In this document: one piece after another, positions 15,700-25,581 of the stretch
Position numbering within the stretch: position 1 is the stretch's first letter
Layout of the letters: each line of letters starts with the position of its first letter
DNA from: Mongoliitalea daihaiensis
GTDB taxonomy: Bacteria; Bacteroidota; Bacteroidia; Cytophagales; Cyclobacteriaceae
Direction of reading: 5' to 3'
Length of the DNA stretch: 64,000 bases
Assembly (NCBI RefSeq): GCF_021596945.1
Contig: NZ_CP063779.1
Span: 2,268,001-2,332,000, forward strand
The notes under the pieces: model-generated
Databases searched by the model: none
What the model was told of the DNA's origin: nothing
What the model saw: only the letters and a program-made list of their open reading frames with translations
Program-made: the position numbers and the translations under genes

Positions 15700-18600
15700 A
15701 TGAAGGAAAATAAAAAGACCTACTGGAAAGGGTTAGAAGAACTGACAAACGATGAGTCAGTTGTAAGAAACGCTGAAAGAGAATTCCCAGAGGGTCCTTC
15801 CAATTTGGATGGCTCTTCTCGTAGAGATTTCTTAAAAATGATGGGCTTTAGCTTAGCTGCTGCTTCTTTAGCAGCGTGTGAAGCACCTGTCAGAAAAGCA
15901 ATCCCTTATGTAAACAAGCCGGTTGATATCAACCCTTCCATACCTAACTATTATGCATCTACTTTCGCTTCTGGCGGGGATTATGCTTCTATCGTAGTTA
16001 AAACACGTGAAGGTAGACCTATAAAAATTGATGGCAACGAGTTGTCTCCTATATCTCAAGGTGGTACTTCTGCAATCGTAGAGGCTTCCGTATTATCATT
16101 ATATGATAAGCAAAGAGTTGCAGGGCCGATGATTGATGGTGAAAAAGTTGAGTGGGCTGCACTTGATGCTCAAGTGAAGTCTCAATTAGCTTCTGCTGGT
16201 TCCGTCAAAATTGTCACGAATACTATTCTTTCTCCTTCCACAGAAAAAGCCTTGCAACAATTTGCTGAAGCTTTTGGAGGAGCGGAAATTATTTCCTACG
16301 ACCCAGTTTCTAGCTATGGTATTACCAAAGCAGCTGAATTGACTTATGGTACGGCTATGTTGCCTACCTACCGATTCGATAAAGCCTCTGTAATTGTAAG
16401 CTTTGCAGCCGATTTCTTGGGGACTTGGATTTCCCCAATTGAGTTTGCAAAACAGTACAGCAAAACAAGGAAAATCACGAAAGAAAAGCCAGAAATGTCC
16501 AGACATTTCCAGTTTGAGTCCAATCTTTCCCTTACTGGAGCAAATGCAGATTACAGAACACCTATAAAGGCTTCTCAAACTGGCTTAGCGGTGCTTGCAT
16601 TATACAATGCATTAGCTAAAAAAGCTGGTGGTGCTACATTTAATGCGGCAGCAGTTGATGTTGCTTACTTGGACAAAGCAGCAAACGAACTATGGGCTAA
16701 CAGAGGTAAATCTATTGTAGTTGCCTCCTCAAATGATCCTAACGTACAAATTGTAATTAACGCTATCAATGATTTGCTTGATAACAATGGTGTTACGGTA
16801 GATTTTTCGACCCCATCTTACTTTAGAAAAGGGAACGACGTCAACATGAATCAGTTTGTTGCTGATTTGAAATCAGGCAGAGTGGGTGGCGTTGTATTCT
16901 ACAATTGTAACCCAGTGTATGATTATGTGAAGGGTGCTGAACTAGGTGAAGCTATCGCTAAGGCTAAAGTTTCTATCACTACCAATGGTACGTTGGATGA
17001 GACTGCTTCCTTGGTGAAGATGGTTGCTCCTGATCATCATTATTTGGAGTCATGGAATGATTTTAATCCAAGAAAAGGGCATTACAGCTTATCACAGCCT
17101 GTTATTTCACCTTTATTCAATACGAGACAAGCTCAAGATTCTTTCTTGACTTGGGCTGGAAACGATACTAACTATTATGATTTCCTTCAGGAAAATTGGA
17201 AATCATCTTTCTTTGCTTCCCAATCAGAGATTGCTACATTCCAAGAGTTTTGGGATAGAACATTGTTTAATGGGGTTTACACCGTCGAAAGTAGTAGTTC
17301 TCCTGTAAATGGTTCCGCTGATTTAGTGGTTGCTGCAAGTGGAATTACCAAAGTGTACAAAGCAGATAATGCTGGTACTGAGTTGGTCGTGTACACAAAG
17401 GTAGGTATTGGTAGTGGGGCATTTTCCAATAACCCTTGGTTACAGGAGATGTCAGATCCAATTTCCAAAGCTACTTGGGATAATTATTTGACAGTATCAC
17501 AGGCTTGGGCAGCAGAGCAAGGACTAAAAATGTTTGAAGGCGCTACCAAAAAAGCTAAAGTTACTATAGGGGAGAAGTCAATCCTTGTTCCAGTGATGGT
17601 ACAGCCTGGTCAAGCAAAAGGTACTGTAGGTCTGGCTTTGGGTTATGGTAGATCCAAAGCAGGAAGAGTTGCAGACGGTGTCGGAGTTAATGCCTATGAT
17701 TTACTAACCAATGCAAATGGCTTTACCACTTATGATATCACAGATGGTGTGAGCATAGAGTTGACGAGTGATTCTTATAAAATAGCTCAGACTCAAACTC
17801 ATCAGACTTACATGGATAGACAGTATGTTATCCAAGAGTCGACATTGCCTGAATATAAAGAAAATCCATCTGCTGGTAGAGATTTCCCTAAAGTATATAT
17901 GGAAGGGGAGTTTGTGAAACCAAGCAAAATTTCTTTGTGGAAAGGTCATAGATATTCTAATCACCACTGGGGGTTAGCCATTGACATGAACTCCTGTATT
18001 GGTTGCGGTGCTTGTACTGTTGCTTGTCAAGTTGAGAATAACGTGTCAGTAGTTGGTAAAGAAGAAGTGTTGAATAGAAGAGAGATGGCTTGGATTCGTA
18101 TCGACCGATACTATTCCTCTCCAGAGGGTGCTTCTAGTAATAAGGAATTGGAAGCTGCTGCTGACAACCCTGAAGTTATATTCCAGCCAATGATGTGTCA
18201 GCACTGTAACAACGCTCCTTGTGAGACGGTATGTCCGGTTGCTGCAACAACACATTCCTCTGAAGGTTTAAATCAAATGACTTATAACAGATGTATTGGT
18301 ACTAGATATTGTGCCAATAACTGTCCGTATAAGGTTAGAAGATTTAACTGGTTCAAGTATCATGACAATAAAGCTTTTGCTGCAGTTAACGTTGCACAAA
18401 ACGACGATATGGGAAAAATGGTATTGAATCCAGATGTAACAGTGAGAGCTCGTGGTGTTATTGAGAAGTGTTCCATGTGTGTGCAGCGAATTCAATCAGG
18501 AAAGCTTACTGCAAGAAAAGAAGGTAGAAGAGTTCAAGATGGTGAAATCAACACTGCTTGTGCAACTGCTTGTCCTACGAATGCGATTGTTTTTGGTGAC

Positions 18601-18774
18601 ATGAATGACCCTGAAAGCAATATCACCAAGATGTTGAAGATCGAGGATAACAATGATTCTCCGACAAAAGAGGTGGGTGAGGAAAGAGCTTTCCACGTGT
18701 TGGAGTACTTAAATGTAAATCCGAATGTGTGGTACTTTACCAAAATTAGAAATAAGGATAAATCTGAAGCGTAA
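15700..18774 (+). CDS. actB: Alternative Complex III subunit ActB (molybdopterin-like and Fe-S)
   Basis: A 1024-aa periplasmic iron-sulfur subunit. A twin-arginine signal (SSRRDFLKMMG, residues ~40-50) precedes a long domain related to molybdopterin oxidoreductases that carries no cofactor in characterised ACIII. The C-terminal ~250 residues contain four ferredoxin-type cysteine groups: CIGCGACTVAC, CQHCNNAPCETVCP, CIGTRYCANNCP and CSMC with CATACP. These fit three 4Fe-4S clusters and one 3Fe-4S cluster. It takes electrons from quinol oxidised at ActC and delivers them to ActA. Fusion of the two domains is normal for ACIII. Confidence 0.95.
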   Translation: MKENKKTYWKGLEELTNDESVVRNAEREFPEGPSNLDGSSRRDFLKMMGFSLAAASLAACEAPVRKAIPYVNKPVDINPSIPNYYASTFASGGDYASIVVKTREGRPIKIDGNELSPISQGGTSAIVEASVLSLYDKQRVAGPMIDGEKVEWAALDAQVKSQLASAGSVKIVTNTILSPSTEKALQQFAEAFGGAEIISYDPVSSYGITKAAELTYGTAMLPTYRFDKASVIVSFAADFLGTWISPIEFAKQYSKTRKITKEKPEMSRHFQFESNLSLTGANADYRTPIKASQTGLAVLALYNALAKKAGGATFNAAAVDVAYLDKAANELWANRGKSIVVASSNDPNVQIVINAINDLLDNNGVTVDFSTPSYFRKGNDVNMNQFVADLKSGRVGGVVFYNCNPVYDYVKGAELGEAIAKAKVSITTNGTLDETASLVKMVAPDHHYLESWNDFNPRKGHYSLSQPVISPLFNTRQAQDSFLTWAGNDTNYYDFLQENWKSSFFASQSEIATFQEFWDRTLFNGVYTVESSSSPVNGSADLVVAASGITKVYKADNAGTELVVYTKVGIGSGAFSNNPWLQEMSDPISKATWDNYLTVSQAWAAEQGLKMFEGATKKAKVTIGEKSILVPVMVQPGQAKGTVGLALGYGRSKAGRVADGVGVNAYDLLTNANGFTTYDITDGVSIELTSDSYKIAQTQTHQTYMDRQYVIQESTLPEYKENPSAGRDFPKVYMEGEFVKPSKISLWKGHRYSNHHWGLAIDMNSCIGCGACTVACQVENNVSVVGKEEVLNRREMAWIRIDRYYSSPEGASSNKELEAAADNPEVIFQPMMCQHCNNAPCETVCPVAATTHSSEGLNQMTYNRCIGTRYCANNCPYKVRRFNWFKYHDNKAFAAVNVAQNDDMGKMVLNPDVTVRARGVIEKCSMCVQRIQSGKLTARKEGRRVQDGEINTACATACPTNAIVFGDMNDPESNITKMLKIEDNNDSPTKEVGEERAFHVLEYLNVNPNVWYFTKIRNKDKSEA

Positions 18775-18792
18775 TTAATAATTTTATAAGAT

Positions 18793-20157
18793 ATGCAGGT
18801 AACTTCATCCGTACGCGAGCCGCTAATAACCGGCGGTAAAACCTTAAAAGATGTAACCCATGATATCTCAAGACAGGTAGAAGGCAAACCATCAATTGGT
18901 TGGATTCTTGGTCTTTTGGTTTCTCTCGGTGCCTTAGGCTTAGGTGGGCTTGCTTTGGCAGCCACACTTTGGGAAGGTATTGGAATGTGGGGATTAAATA
19001 AAACCGTCGGTTGGGCATGGGACATCACCAACTTTGTTTGGTGGGTCGGTATTGGTCACGCTGGTACATTGATTTCAGCAGTTTTGTTGCTATTCAGACA
19101 GAAATGGAGAATGGCTATCAACCGTGCTGCTGAGGCGATGACGATTTTTGCAGTCATTTGTGCAGCCATGTTTCCAGTTATACACATGGGAAGACCATGG
19201 GTAGGTGCTTACTGGGCGCTGCCACTTCCGAATACTTGGGGTTCTTTGTGGGTAAATTTCAACTCTCCTCTTTTGTGGGACGTGTTTGCAATCTCTACGT
19301 ACTTCTCTGTATCCTTAGTGTTTTGGTATATCGGTTTGATTCCTGATTTTGCAACAATTAGAGATAGAGCAACTGGTATTAGAAAATCAATCTATGGTGC
19401 CTTGGCATTTGGTTGGGATGGTGCTGCAAAAACTTGGAGCAGATATGAGTCAGTTGCCTTGATTTTGGCTGGTTTGGCTACCCCGTTGGTACTTTCAGTA
19501 CACACGATTGTATCCTTTGACTTTGCCACTTCAGTTATCCCAGGATGGCATACTACAATCTTCCCTCCATACTTCGTGGCGGGTGCGATTTTCTCAGGAT
19601 TTGCTATGGTATTAACCTTGATGATTATTACAAGAAAACTATTCAAACTGGAAGATTATATCACTATTGGCCATATTGAGTTAATGAATATCGTTATCAT
19701 CATAACTGGTTCAATTGTAGGTATTGCCTACATCACAGAATTCTTTATTGCTTGGTATTCAGGTGTTGCTGCTGAGCAGTACGCATTTGTCAATAGAGCG
19801 TTTGGACCTTACTGGTGGGCATATTGGTCAATGATGACTTGTAATGTGATTTCTCCTCAGTTATTCTGGTTTAAGAAGATTAGAACTTCTATTGTACTGA
19901 CGTTTATCCTTTCTTTGGTGGTAAACATCGGTATGTGGTTTGAGCGTTTTGTAATCATTGTAACCTCTCTTCACAGGGACTTCCTTCCATCTTCTTGGGC
20001 GATGTTCTATCCTACCTGGGCTGATGTGGGAGTTTACTTGTTTACCTTTGGTTTATTCTTCACCTTGTTCCTGTTGTTTGCTAAATTCTTCCCAGTGATC
20101 AACATGGCAGAGGTTAAGTCAATTGTTAAGTCTTCATCTGAAAAAGTAACTAAATAA
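18793..20157 (+). CDS. actC: Alternative Complex III subunit ActC (NrfD/PsrC family)
   Basis: A 454-aa integral membrane protein with about ten hydrophobic helices, of the NrfD/PsrC quinol-interacting family. Recognisable stretches are [20 protein letters not shown], the motif [11 protein letters not shown] and the later [19 protein letters not shown]. In ACIII this subunit binds menaquinol and is proposed to conduct protons. It starts 18 bp after actB and ends 3 bp before actD, so expression is tightly coupled. Confidence 0.95.
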   Translation: MQVTSSVREPLITGGKTLKDVTHDISRQVEGKPSIGWILGLLVSLGALGLGGLALAATLWEGIGMWGLNKTVGWAWDITNFVWWVGIGHAGTLISAVLLLFRQKWRMAINRAAEAMTIFAVICAAMFPVIHMGRPWVGAYWALPLPNTWGSLWVNFNSPLLWDVFAISTYFSVSLVFWYIGLIPDFATIRDRATGIRKSIYGALAFGWDGAAKTWSRYESVALILAGLATPLVLSVHTIVSFDFATSVIPGWHTTIFPPYFVAGAIFSGFAMVLTLMIITRKLFKLEDYITIGHIELMNIVIIITGSIVGIAYITEFFIAWYSGVAAEQYAFVNRAFGPYWWAYWSMMTCNVISPQLFWFKKIRTSIVLTFILSLVVNIGMWFERFVIIVTSLHRDFLPSSWAMFYPTWADVGVYLFTFGLFFTLFLLFAKFFPVINMAEVKSIVKSSSEKVTK

Positions 20158-20160
20158 GAC

Positions 20161-20691
20161 ATGGAAAGAGATAAGAATTTTATCCTCGGTGTGTATGAGG
20201 ATGAGGATGTATTGCTAGATGCAATTACCAAGGTTCGTAAAAGTGGTGTTAAGATACACGAAGTTTATTCTCCGTTTCCAGTCCACGGCATCGATGATGT
20301 TTTAGGTTATAAAAGAAGTAAGTTGCCTATTGCTGCGTTTCTTTTTGGAATTTTAGGAACAAGTTTGGCTCTTCTCATGCAGTTTTACATGATGAAGTTT
20401 GACTGGCCTATGATTATTGGTGGTAAAGATTTTGCTGGATTCCCTGTATTCGTTCCTGTGACCTTCGAATTGACAGTTCTATTAGCTGCTTTTGGTATGG
20501 TAGGGGTGTTTTTCGTTTCCAGTAACTTAAAGCCCTGGGGTCAAGCTAGAATTTTCGATTTGAGAATTACAGATGACAAACATGTAATGGCGATTGATCT
20601 TGCTGTGAACAATAGCATGGAGGAAGAGTCGCTCGAAGAAGTTTTGAAATCTTCTGGAGCTTCTGAGGTGAATAAAAAAAGTTTTGAATAG
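20161..20691 (+). CDS. actD: Alternative Complex III subunit ActD (DUF3341)
   Basis: A 176-aa membrane protein with two central helices (about residues 58-80 and 102-122). A soluble N-terminal part begins with ILGVYEDEDVLLDAITKVR, diagnostic of the DUF3341 family that is ACIII subunit D. Its role is structural. The stop lies 13 bp upstream of the preferred actE ATG. Confidence 0.92.
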   Translation: MERDKNFILGVYEDEDVLLDAITKVRKSGVKIHEVYSPFPVHGIDDVLGYKRSKLPIAAFLFGILGTSLALLMQFYMMKFDWPMIIGGKDFAGFPVFVPVTFELTVLLAAFGMVGVFFVSSNLKPWGQARIFDLRITDDKHVMAIDLAVNNSMEEESLEEVLKSSGASEVNKKSFE

Positions 20692-20704
20692 AACATTGGA
20701 AGGT

Positions 20705-21328
20705 ATGAAAATAACTAATTCAATATATGTACTAGGCTTAGCAGGTGTTGCTTTATTAGGCGCCTGTACTGCATCTGGTGATCATCCAGGGTATGAGTAT
20801 GCTCCACAGATGTATAACTCAGTTGCTTATGAGCCATTGAATCAGATTGTCAATGAAGAAGAAGGTTCTTGGTTATCAACGAGAGAAGATGGAAAGGGAG
20901 AATTCTTCAATAGTAACGTAAACAATCCTAACCGCATGAACATGCGTGAACCGGTTGCAAATACTGTTCCTAGAACAAAAGATGGCGTGTTGCCTTACCG
21001 TTTGAAAGCATTCGAACTGGAAGAGGCTGCAAATATCCCAAATCCAATTGAGTTGACGGATCAGGTTATAGGAGAAGGAAAGGTGTTGTATACGCAGTAT
21101 TGCGCGACTTGCCATGGTGCAGGTGGTGAAGGAGATGGCAAAGCAGGCGAGGTTGTTGGTGGTGTGGCTAATCTTAAAGGCGGTGCCTATATCAATCTAC
21201 CTGAAGGTCATATTTTCCATGTGATCATGAAAGGTAAAGGAAGAATGGGTGCTCACGGTTCTCAAATTCCTCAGGATAGAATTTGGAAAATTGTTCACTA
21301 TGTTAAACAAGAAATTCAGAAACAATAA
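20705..21328 (+). CDS. actE: Alternative Complex III subunit ActE, monoheme cytochrome c lipoprotein
   Basis: A 207-aa lipoprotein. The start is set at the ATG at 20705 because the signal peptide MKITNSIYVLGLAGVALLGAC begins there; a TTG at 20684 inside actD is less likely. The lipobox LLGAC places the modified Cys at about residue 21. A single heme site, YCATCHGAGGEGDG, lies in the C-terminal half, and GRMGAHGSQIP holds a candidate axial Met. ActE sits on the periplasmic side next to ActA in ACIII structures. Confidence 0.92.
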   Translation: MKITNSIYVLGLAGVALLGACTASGDHPGYEYAPQMYNSVAYEPLNQIVNEEEGSWLSTREDGKGEFFNSNVNNPNRMNMREPVANTVPRTKDGVLPYRLKAFELEEAANIPNPIELTDQVIGEGKVLYTQYCATCHGAGGEGDGKAGEVVGGVANLKGGAYINLPEGHIFHVIMKGKGRMGAHGSQIPQDRIWKIVHYVKQEIQKQ

Positions 21329-21330
21329 TC

Positions 21331-22620
21331 ATGGGTCATAGTACAACGAATTACAATTTGGACCAAAAATTTGATTTTTCAGCAGCGTTGAAAAAATCAA
21401 TAATGACTGTTCTTGGTATAGGGGCAGTGCTTTTGGTAGCGGGTATTATTTTAAGTATGACTGGTGGTCATGATCATGGAGCTGAAGAAGGAGCACATGC
21501 TTTTCATTGGTATCAGCGCTTATTTGCAAACATTTGGATTAACAACGTTTATTTTGCAGGTATTGCTGTAATCGGTGTGTTCTTCTTTGCTATTCAATAT
21601 GCTGCACAAGCAGGATGGTCGGCTGGTATATTAAGGGTAATGCTTTCGTTGGGCAATTGGTTGCCAATTGCTGCAGTTTTAATGATTGTTTCCTACTTTA
21701 TAGTTGGTCATGATATTTTCCACTGGACGCATGCGTACTTATTTGATAAGAATGATCCTCAGTATGACTTTATCATCGATGGAAAAGGCGCTTTCTTTTT
21801 CTGGCCTCTAGAAAAAGGTACATTCCCTGTTTTCTTTCTTGTTAGAATGGTGCTTTTCTTGGGTATTTGGATTTTCTTCTTCAATAAATTAAAAAAATTA
21901 TCATTTGAAGAAGATAAGGTAGGCGGTACTGAGCATTGGAGAAAAATCAGAACTTGGTCTGCTTTCTTCCTTGTTTTCTTTGCTGTTTCTTCTTCCATTG
22001 CTTCTTGGGACTGGATCATGTCTATTGATACTCACTGGTTCTCTACTCTATTTGGTTGGTATATGTTTGCTTCTTGGTTTGTTGCAGGTCTTTCTGCGAT
22101 CACCTTGATCACATTATATCTAAGAGACAAAGGTTATTTAGAAATGGTTAATGAAAACCATATTCATGACCTTGGGAAGTTCGTTTTTGGTTTTTCTATC
22201 TTCTGGACTTACTTGTGGTTTTCACAGTTCCTTTTGATCTATTATGCAAACATTCCAGAGGAGTCGGTTTACTTTGTAGAAAGGTTGCAGTCTGATGTGT
22301 ATGGACCGTTTGTTTTTGTAAATCTAATTCTAAACTTCTTCCTGCCTTTCTTTGTTTTAATGACACGTGATGCTAAAAGACACGGTGTATTCTTGAAAGT
22401 TGTGTGTTCCTTAATTATCTTAGGACACTGGTTTGACTTCTTCTTGATGGTTCAGCCGGGTACTTTGGGTCACAACGGTGGCTTTGGTCTAATGGAAATT
22501 GGAATGTTCTTGGTTTATGGCGCTACTGCTGCTTATGTTGTCATGAGCAATCTTGCGAAAAACAACCTAGTAGCTAAGAATCATCCAATGTTGGAAGAAA
22601 GTTATCATCATCATATTTAA
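21331..22620 (+). CDS. actF: Alternative Complex III subunit ActF
   Basis: A 429-aa polytopic membrane protein with about ten hydrophobic segments, the second large membrane subunit of ACIII. Motifs include AFHWYQRLFANIWINNVYF and FAVSSSIASWDWIMSIDTHW, both characteristic of the subunit annotated as quinol:cytochrome c oxidoreductase membrane protein. It begins 2 bp after the actE stop and completes the six-gene actABCDEF set directly before coxB. Confidence 0.93.
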   Translation: MGHSTTNYNLDQKFDFSAALKKSIMTVLGIGAVLLVAGIILSMTGGHDHGAEEGAHAFHWYQRLFANIWINNVYFAGIAVIGVFFFAIQYAAQAGWSAGILRVMLSLGNWLPIAAVLMIVSYFIVGHDIFHWTHAYLFDKNDPQYDFIIDGKGAFFFWPLEKGTFPVFFLVRMVLFLGIWIFFFNKLKKLSFEEDKVGGTEHWRKIRTWSAFFLVFFAVSSSIASWDWIMSIDTHWFSTLFGWYMFASWFVAGLSAITLITLYLRDKGYLEMVNENHIHDLGKFVFGFSIFWTYLWFSQFLLIYYANIPEESVYFVERLQSDVYGPFVFVNLILNFFLPFFVLMTRDAKRHGVFLKVVCSLIILGHWFDFFLMVQPGTLGHNGGFGLMEIGMFLVYGATAAYVVMSNLAKNNLVAKNHPMLEESYHHHI

Positions 22621-22641
22621 TTATCCGAAAAATTTAAGTCT

Positions 22642-23676
22642 ATGTACGGATTTCTTATTGCAGTTGGAGTTTTGTTATTGCTATCCATTCTTTGGATGGT
22701 GTATCGAATCCAGACATTAGTTTCTGTTGTTAAAGGCAGTGACAAAAAAGTTGCTACGGGTAGCAATAAGGTGAATGCCTTAATGTTTATCCTGTTTCTT
22801 GTAGGTGCTGGAGGATTAATGTTTTGGTATTCTATCAAAGAATTTGATAACTATCAGTTGCCAATTGCCTCAGAGCATGGTGCTGTGACAGATCAGCTTT
22901 TTTGGATTACTATGGCAGTTACTGGCGTAGTTTTCATTATTACGCATATTCTGTTATTTATCTTCCCTTACAAATATCAGTACTCTGAAAAAAGAAAGGC
23001 AGATTTCTATCCAGACAATAACAAATTGGAAGTCCTTTGGACTGCAGTTCCTGCTGTAGTACTTGCCTTGCTAGTAATTAGCGGCTGGATTGCGTGGTCT
23101 GATATTACTAAACCAGCACCTGACAATGCGCATGTAGTTGAGTTAATGGGGTATCAATTTGCATGGGAAGTAAGGTATCCTGGCATGGACAATGTTCTAG
23201 GAGCTAATGATTACAGACTAACAAATGCAAACAACATTTCGGGAGTTGATTTCTCTGACAAAAATTCTTTAGATGACTTTAGTTCTCCAGTGGTTGTTAT
23301 ACCAAAGGGTGAGCCTGTACTCTTTAGAATACGTGCAAGGGATGTTTTGCACTCAGTATTTGCCCCTCACATGCGATTGAAAATGGACGCTGTACCTGGT
23401 ATGCCAACTCGTTTTTGGTTTGTTCCTACTAAGACAACAGCAGAGATGAGAGCAGAATTGAATAATCCTGATTTCAACTATGAGATTGCTTGTACTGAAA
23501 TTTGTGGTAGAGGGCATTTCTCAATGAAACGTGAAATTAGAGTAGTTGAACCGGAAGAGTTTAGAGCTTGGGTTGCTGAGCAGAGACCTTACATTGTCAA
23601 CAATCCTGCATTAGTTGCGGATCTTCCTATTGAATTAAAAGAATTAGCTGACATTACAATCAGCGAATACAAGTAA
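22642..23676 (+). CDS. coxB: Cytochrome c oxidase subunit II
   Basis: A 344-aa subunit II of an A-type heme-copper oxidase. Three hydrophobic segments (about residues 1-22, 48-68 and 80-105) and a further one near 130-152 anchor it. The periplasmic cupredoxin domain carries the binuclear CuA site, CTEICGRGHFSM, with an upstream His in LHSVFAPHMRLKMD. No CxxCH is present, so the subunit is of aa3 rather than caa3 type. Electrons must come from a separate cytochrome c, plausibly the heme domains of ActA/ActE. Confidence 0.95.
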   Translation: MYGFLIAVGVLLLLSILWMVYRIQTLVSVVKGSDKKVATGSNKVNALMFILFLVGAGGLMFWYSIKEFDNYQLPIASEHGAVTDQLFWITMAVTGVVFIITHILLFIFPYKYQYSEKRKADFYPDNNKLEVLWTAVPAVVLALLVISGWIAWSDITKPAPDNAHVVELMGYQFAWEVRYPGMDNVLGANDYRLTNANNISGVDFSDKNSLDDFSSPVVVIPKGEPVLFRIRARDVLHSVFAPHMRLKMDAVPGMPTRFWFVPTKTTAEMRAELNNPDFNYEIACTEICGRGHFSMKREIRVVEPEEFRAWVAEQRPYIVNNPALVADLPIELKELADITISEYK

Positions 23677-23691
23677 TAAAAATTATAACTT

Positions 23692-25581
23692 ATGGCGACA
23701 GCAGATTCAGCTTTACACAATGCCACTGCACATGATCACCATGATCATGAGCATCATGACAATTTTATTACCAAATATATCTTCAGTACTGATCATAAAA
23801 TGATCGGGAAACAATTCTTGGTTACAGGAATTTTCTGGGCTATTATTGGTGGTGCCTTGTCAATTATATTTAGGTTACAGTTAGGTTTCCCTGACATGGA
23901 ATTGTATTGGCTTAAGCCTTTACTAGGGGGTTGGATAGATGAGGCAGGGAAGTTAGATCCTAACTTCTACCTTGCATTGGTAACGATGCACGGAACCATC
24001 ATGGTCTTCTTCGTGCTAACTGCTGGCTTGAGTGGTACATTTTCCAATTTCTTGATTCCTCTTCAAATTGGTGCCCGTGATATGGCCTCAGGTTTTATGA
24101 ACATGCTTTCTTACTGGTTATTCTTTGTATCTGGTGTGATCATGTTTATTTCCCTATTCATTGAAACAGGCCCCGCTTCTGGAGGTTGGGTTGTTTATCC
24201 ACCTTTGTCAGCGTTAGAGCAGGCTATGCCAGGTTCTGGCTTGGGTATGACCTTATGGTTGATCTCAATGACTTTCTTCATTGCTAGTTCATTGTTGGGT
24301 GGTATCAATTACATTACTACTGTAATCAATCTAAGGACTAAAGGAATGTCATTCTCTAGACTTCCGTTGACAATATGGGCGTTCTTCTTAACAGCCATTA
24401 TTGGACTGTTATCTTTCCCTGTGTTGTTTTCAGCTGCTTTGTTGCTAGTCTTTGATAGAAGCTTTGGTACTTCTTTCTACCTTTCTGATATTTATATCGG
24501 AGGTGAAGCTTTACCAAATACCGGTGGTAGCCCTGTATTATATCAGCATTTGTTCTGGTTTTTAGGTCACCCTGAAGTTTACATTGTATTATTGCCAGCT
24601 TTAGGTATCACTTCAGAAATCATAGCTACGCAGTCCAGAAAACCAATCTTTGGTTATAAAGCAATGGTCATTTCGATGTTAGGGATTACCATACTTTCAT
24701 TCGTTGTATGGGCTCACCACATGTTCGTATCGGGTATGAATCCTTTCCTGGGTTCTATCTTCATGTTCTTGACATTAATCATTGCTATTCCATCCGCTGT
24801 TAAAGTATTTAACTACCTTACAACTCTTTGGAGAGGTAATTTGATCTTCTCACCTGGAATGTTGTTTTCCATTGGTTTGGTTTCATTCTTTATATCTGGT
24901 GGTTTGACTGGTATTTTCCTAGGTAACTCTGCTATTGATATTCAGCTTCACGATACCTACTTTGTGGTAGCTCACTTCCACCTAGTAATGGGTTCTGCTT
25001 CTTTCTTTGGATTGATGGCTGGTATTTACCATTGGTTCCCTAAAATGTTCGGAAGGATGATGGATGCTCGCTTGGGCTATATTCACTTCTGGTTGACATT
25101 TATTGGAGTTTACATGGTGTTCTTCCCAATGCACTACATCGGTATTGCTGGTTTTCCTAGAAGATACTATTCTTGGACAAACTTTGAATTTACTAATATG
25201 TATACTGATTTGAACATGTTTGTATCTGCAGCTGCGATTATTACTTTTGCTGCTCAGGCTATATTCTTGTTCAACTTCTTCTACAGCATGTATAGAGGTC
25301 GTAAAGCGACTGAAAACCCTTGGAGATCCAATACTTTGGAATGGACTACTCCTATAAATCCAGGTCACGGCAACTGGCCGGGTGAAATTCCTGCTGTGTA
25401 CAGATGGCCTTATGATTATTCTAAGCCTGGTGCTGAGGAGGATTTCATACCTCAAACAGTTCCTTTATCTGCAACTCCTGAATCTAACTTACCACACGAG
25501 CAAGAGCTTGTAAGGTTGGAAAAGGAAATTATCGCAGATGAAGAAGCTATGTTGGTTGCAGATGAAACAAAAACCGTTTAA
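23692..25581 (+). CDS. coxA: Cytochrome c oxidase subunit I
   Basis: A 629-aa catalytic subunit. A histidine-rich N-terminus (HDHHDHEHHDN) precedes twelve expected helices. Active-site signatures include MHGTIMVFF for a heme a ligand and FLGHPEVYIVLLPALG with the His-Tyr crosslink pair and the proton-channel Glu. VWAHHMFVSG supplies CuB ligands, and HDTYFVVAHFHLVMG the heme a3 and heme a ligands. The Glu in HPEVY places it in the A1 subfamily. The last 20 nt overlap the preferred start of ctaA. It reduces oxygen to water and pumps protons. Confidence 0.97.
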   Translation: MATADSALHNATAHDHHDHEHHDNFITKYIFSTDHKMIGKQFLVTGIFWAIIGGALSIIFRLQLGFPDMELYWLKPLLGGWIDEAGKLDPNFYLALVTMHGTIMVFFVLTAGLSGTFSNFLIPLQIGARDMASGFMNMLSYWLFFVSGVIMFISLFIETGPASGGWVVYPPLSALEQAMPGSGLGMTLWLISMTFFIASSLLGGINYITTVINLRTKGMSFSRLPLTIWAFFLTAIIGLLSFPVLFSAALLLVFDRSFGTSFYLSDIYIGGEALPNTGGSPVLYQHLFWFLGHPEVYIVLLPALGITSEIIATQSRKPIFGYKAMVISMLGITILSFVVWAHHMFVSGMNPFLGSIFMFLTLIIAIPSAVKVFNYLTTLWRGNLIFSPGMLFSIGLVSFFISGGLTGIFLGNSAIDIQLHDTYFVVAHFHLVMGSASFFGLMAGIYHWFPKMFGRMMDARLGYIHFWLTFIGVYMVFFPMHYIGIAGFPRRYYSWTNFEFTNMYTDLNMFVSAAAIITFAAQAIFLFNFFYSMYRGRKATENPWRSNTLEWTTPINPGHGNWPGEIPAVYRWPYDYSKPGAEEDFIPQTVPLSATPESNLPHEQELVRLEKEIIADEEAMLVADETKTV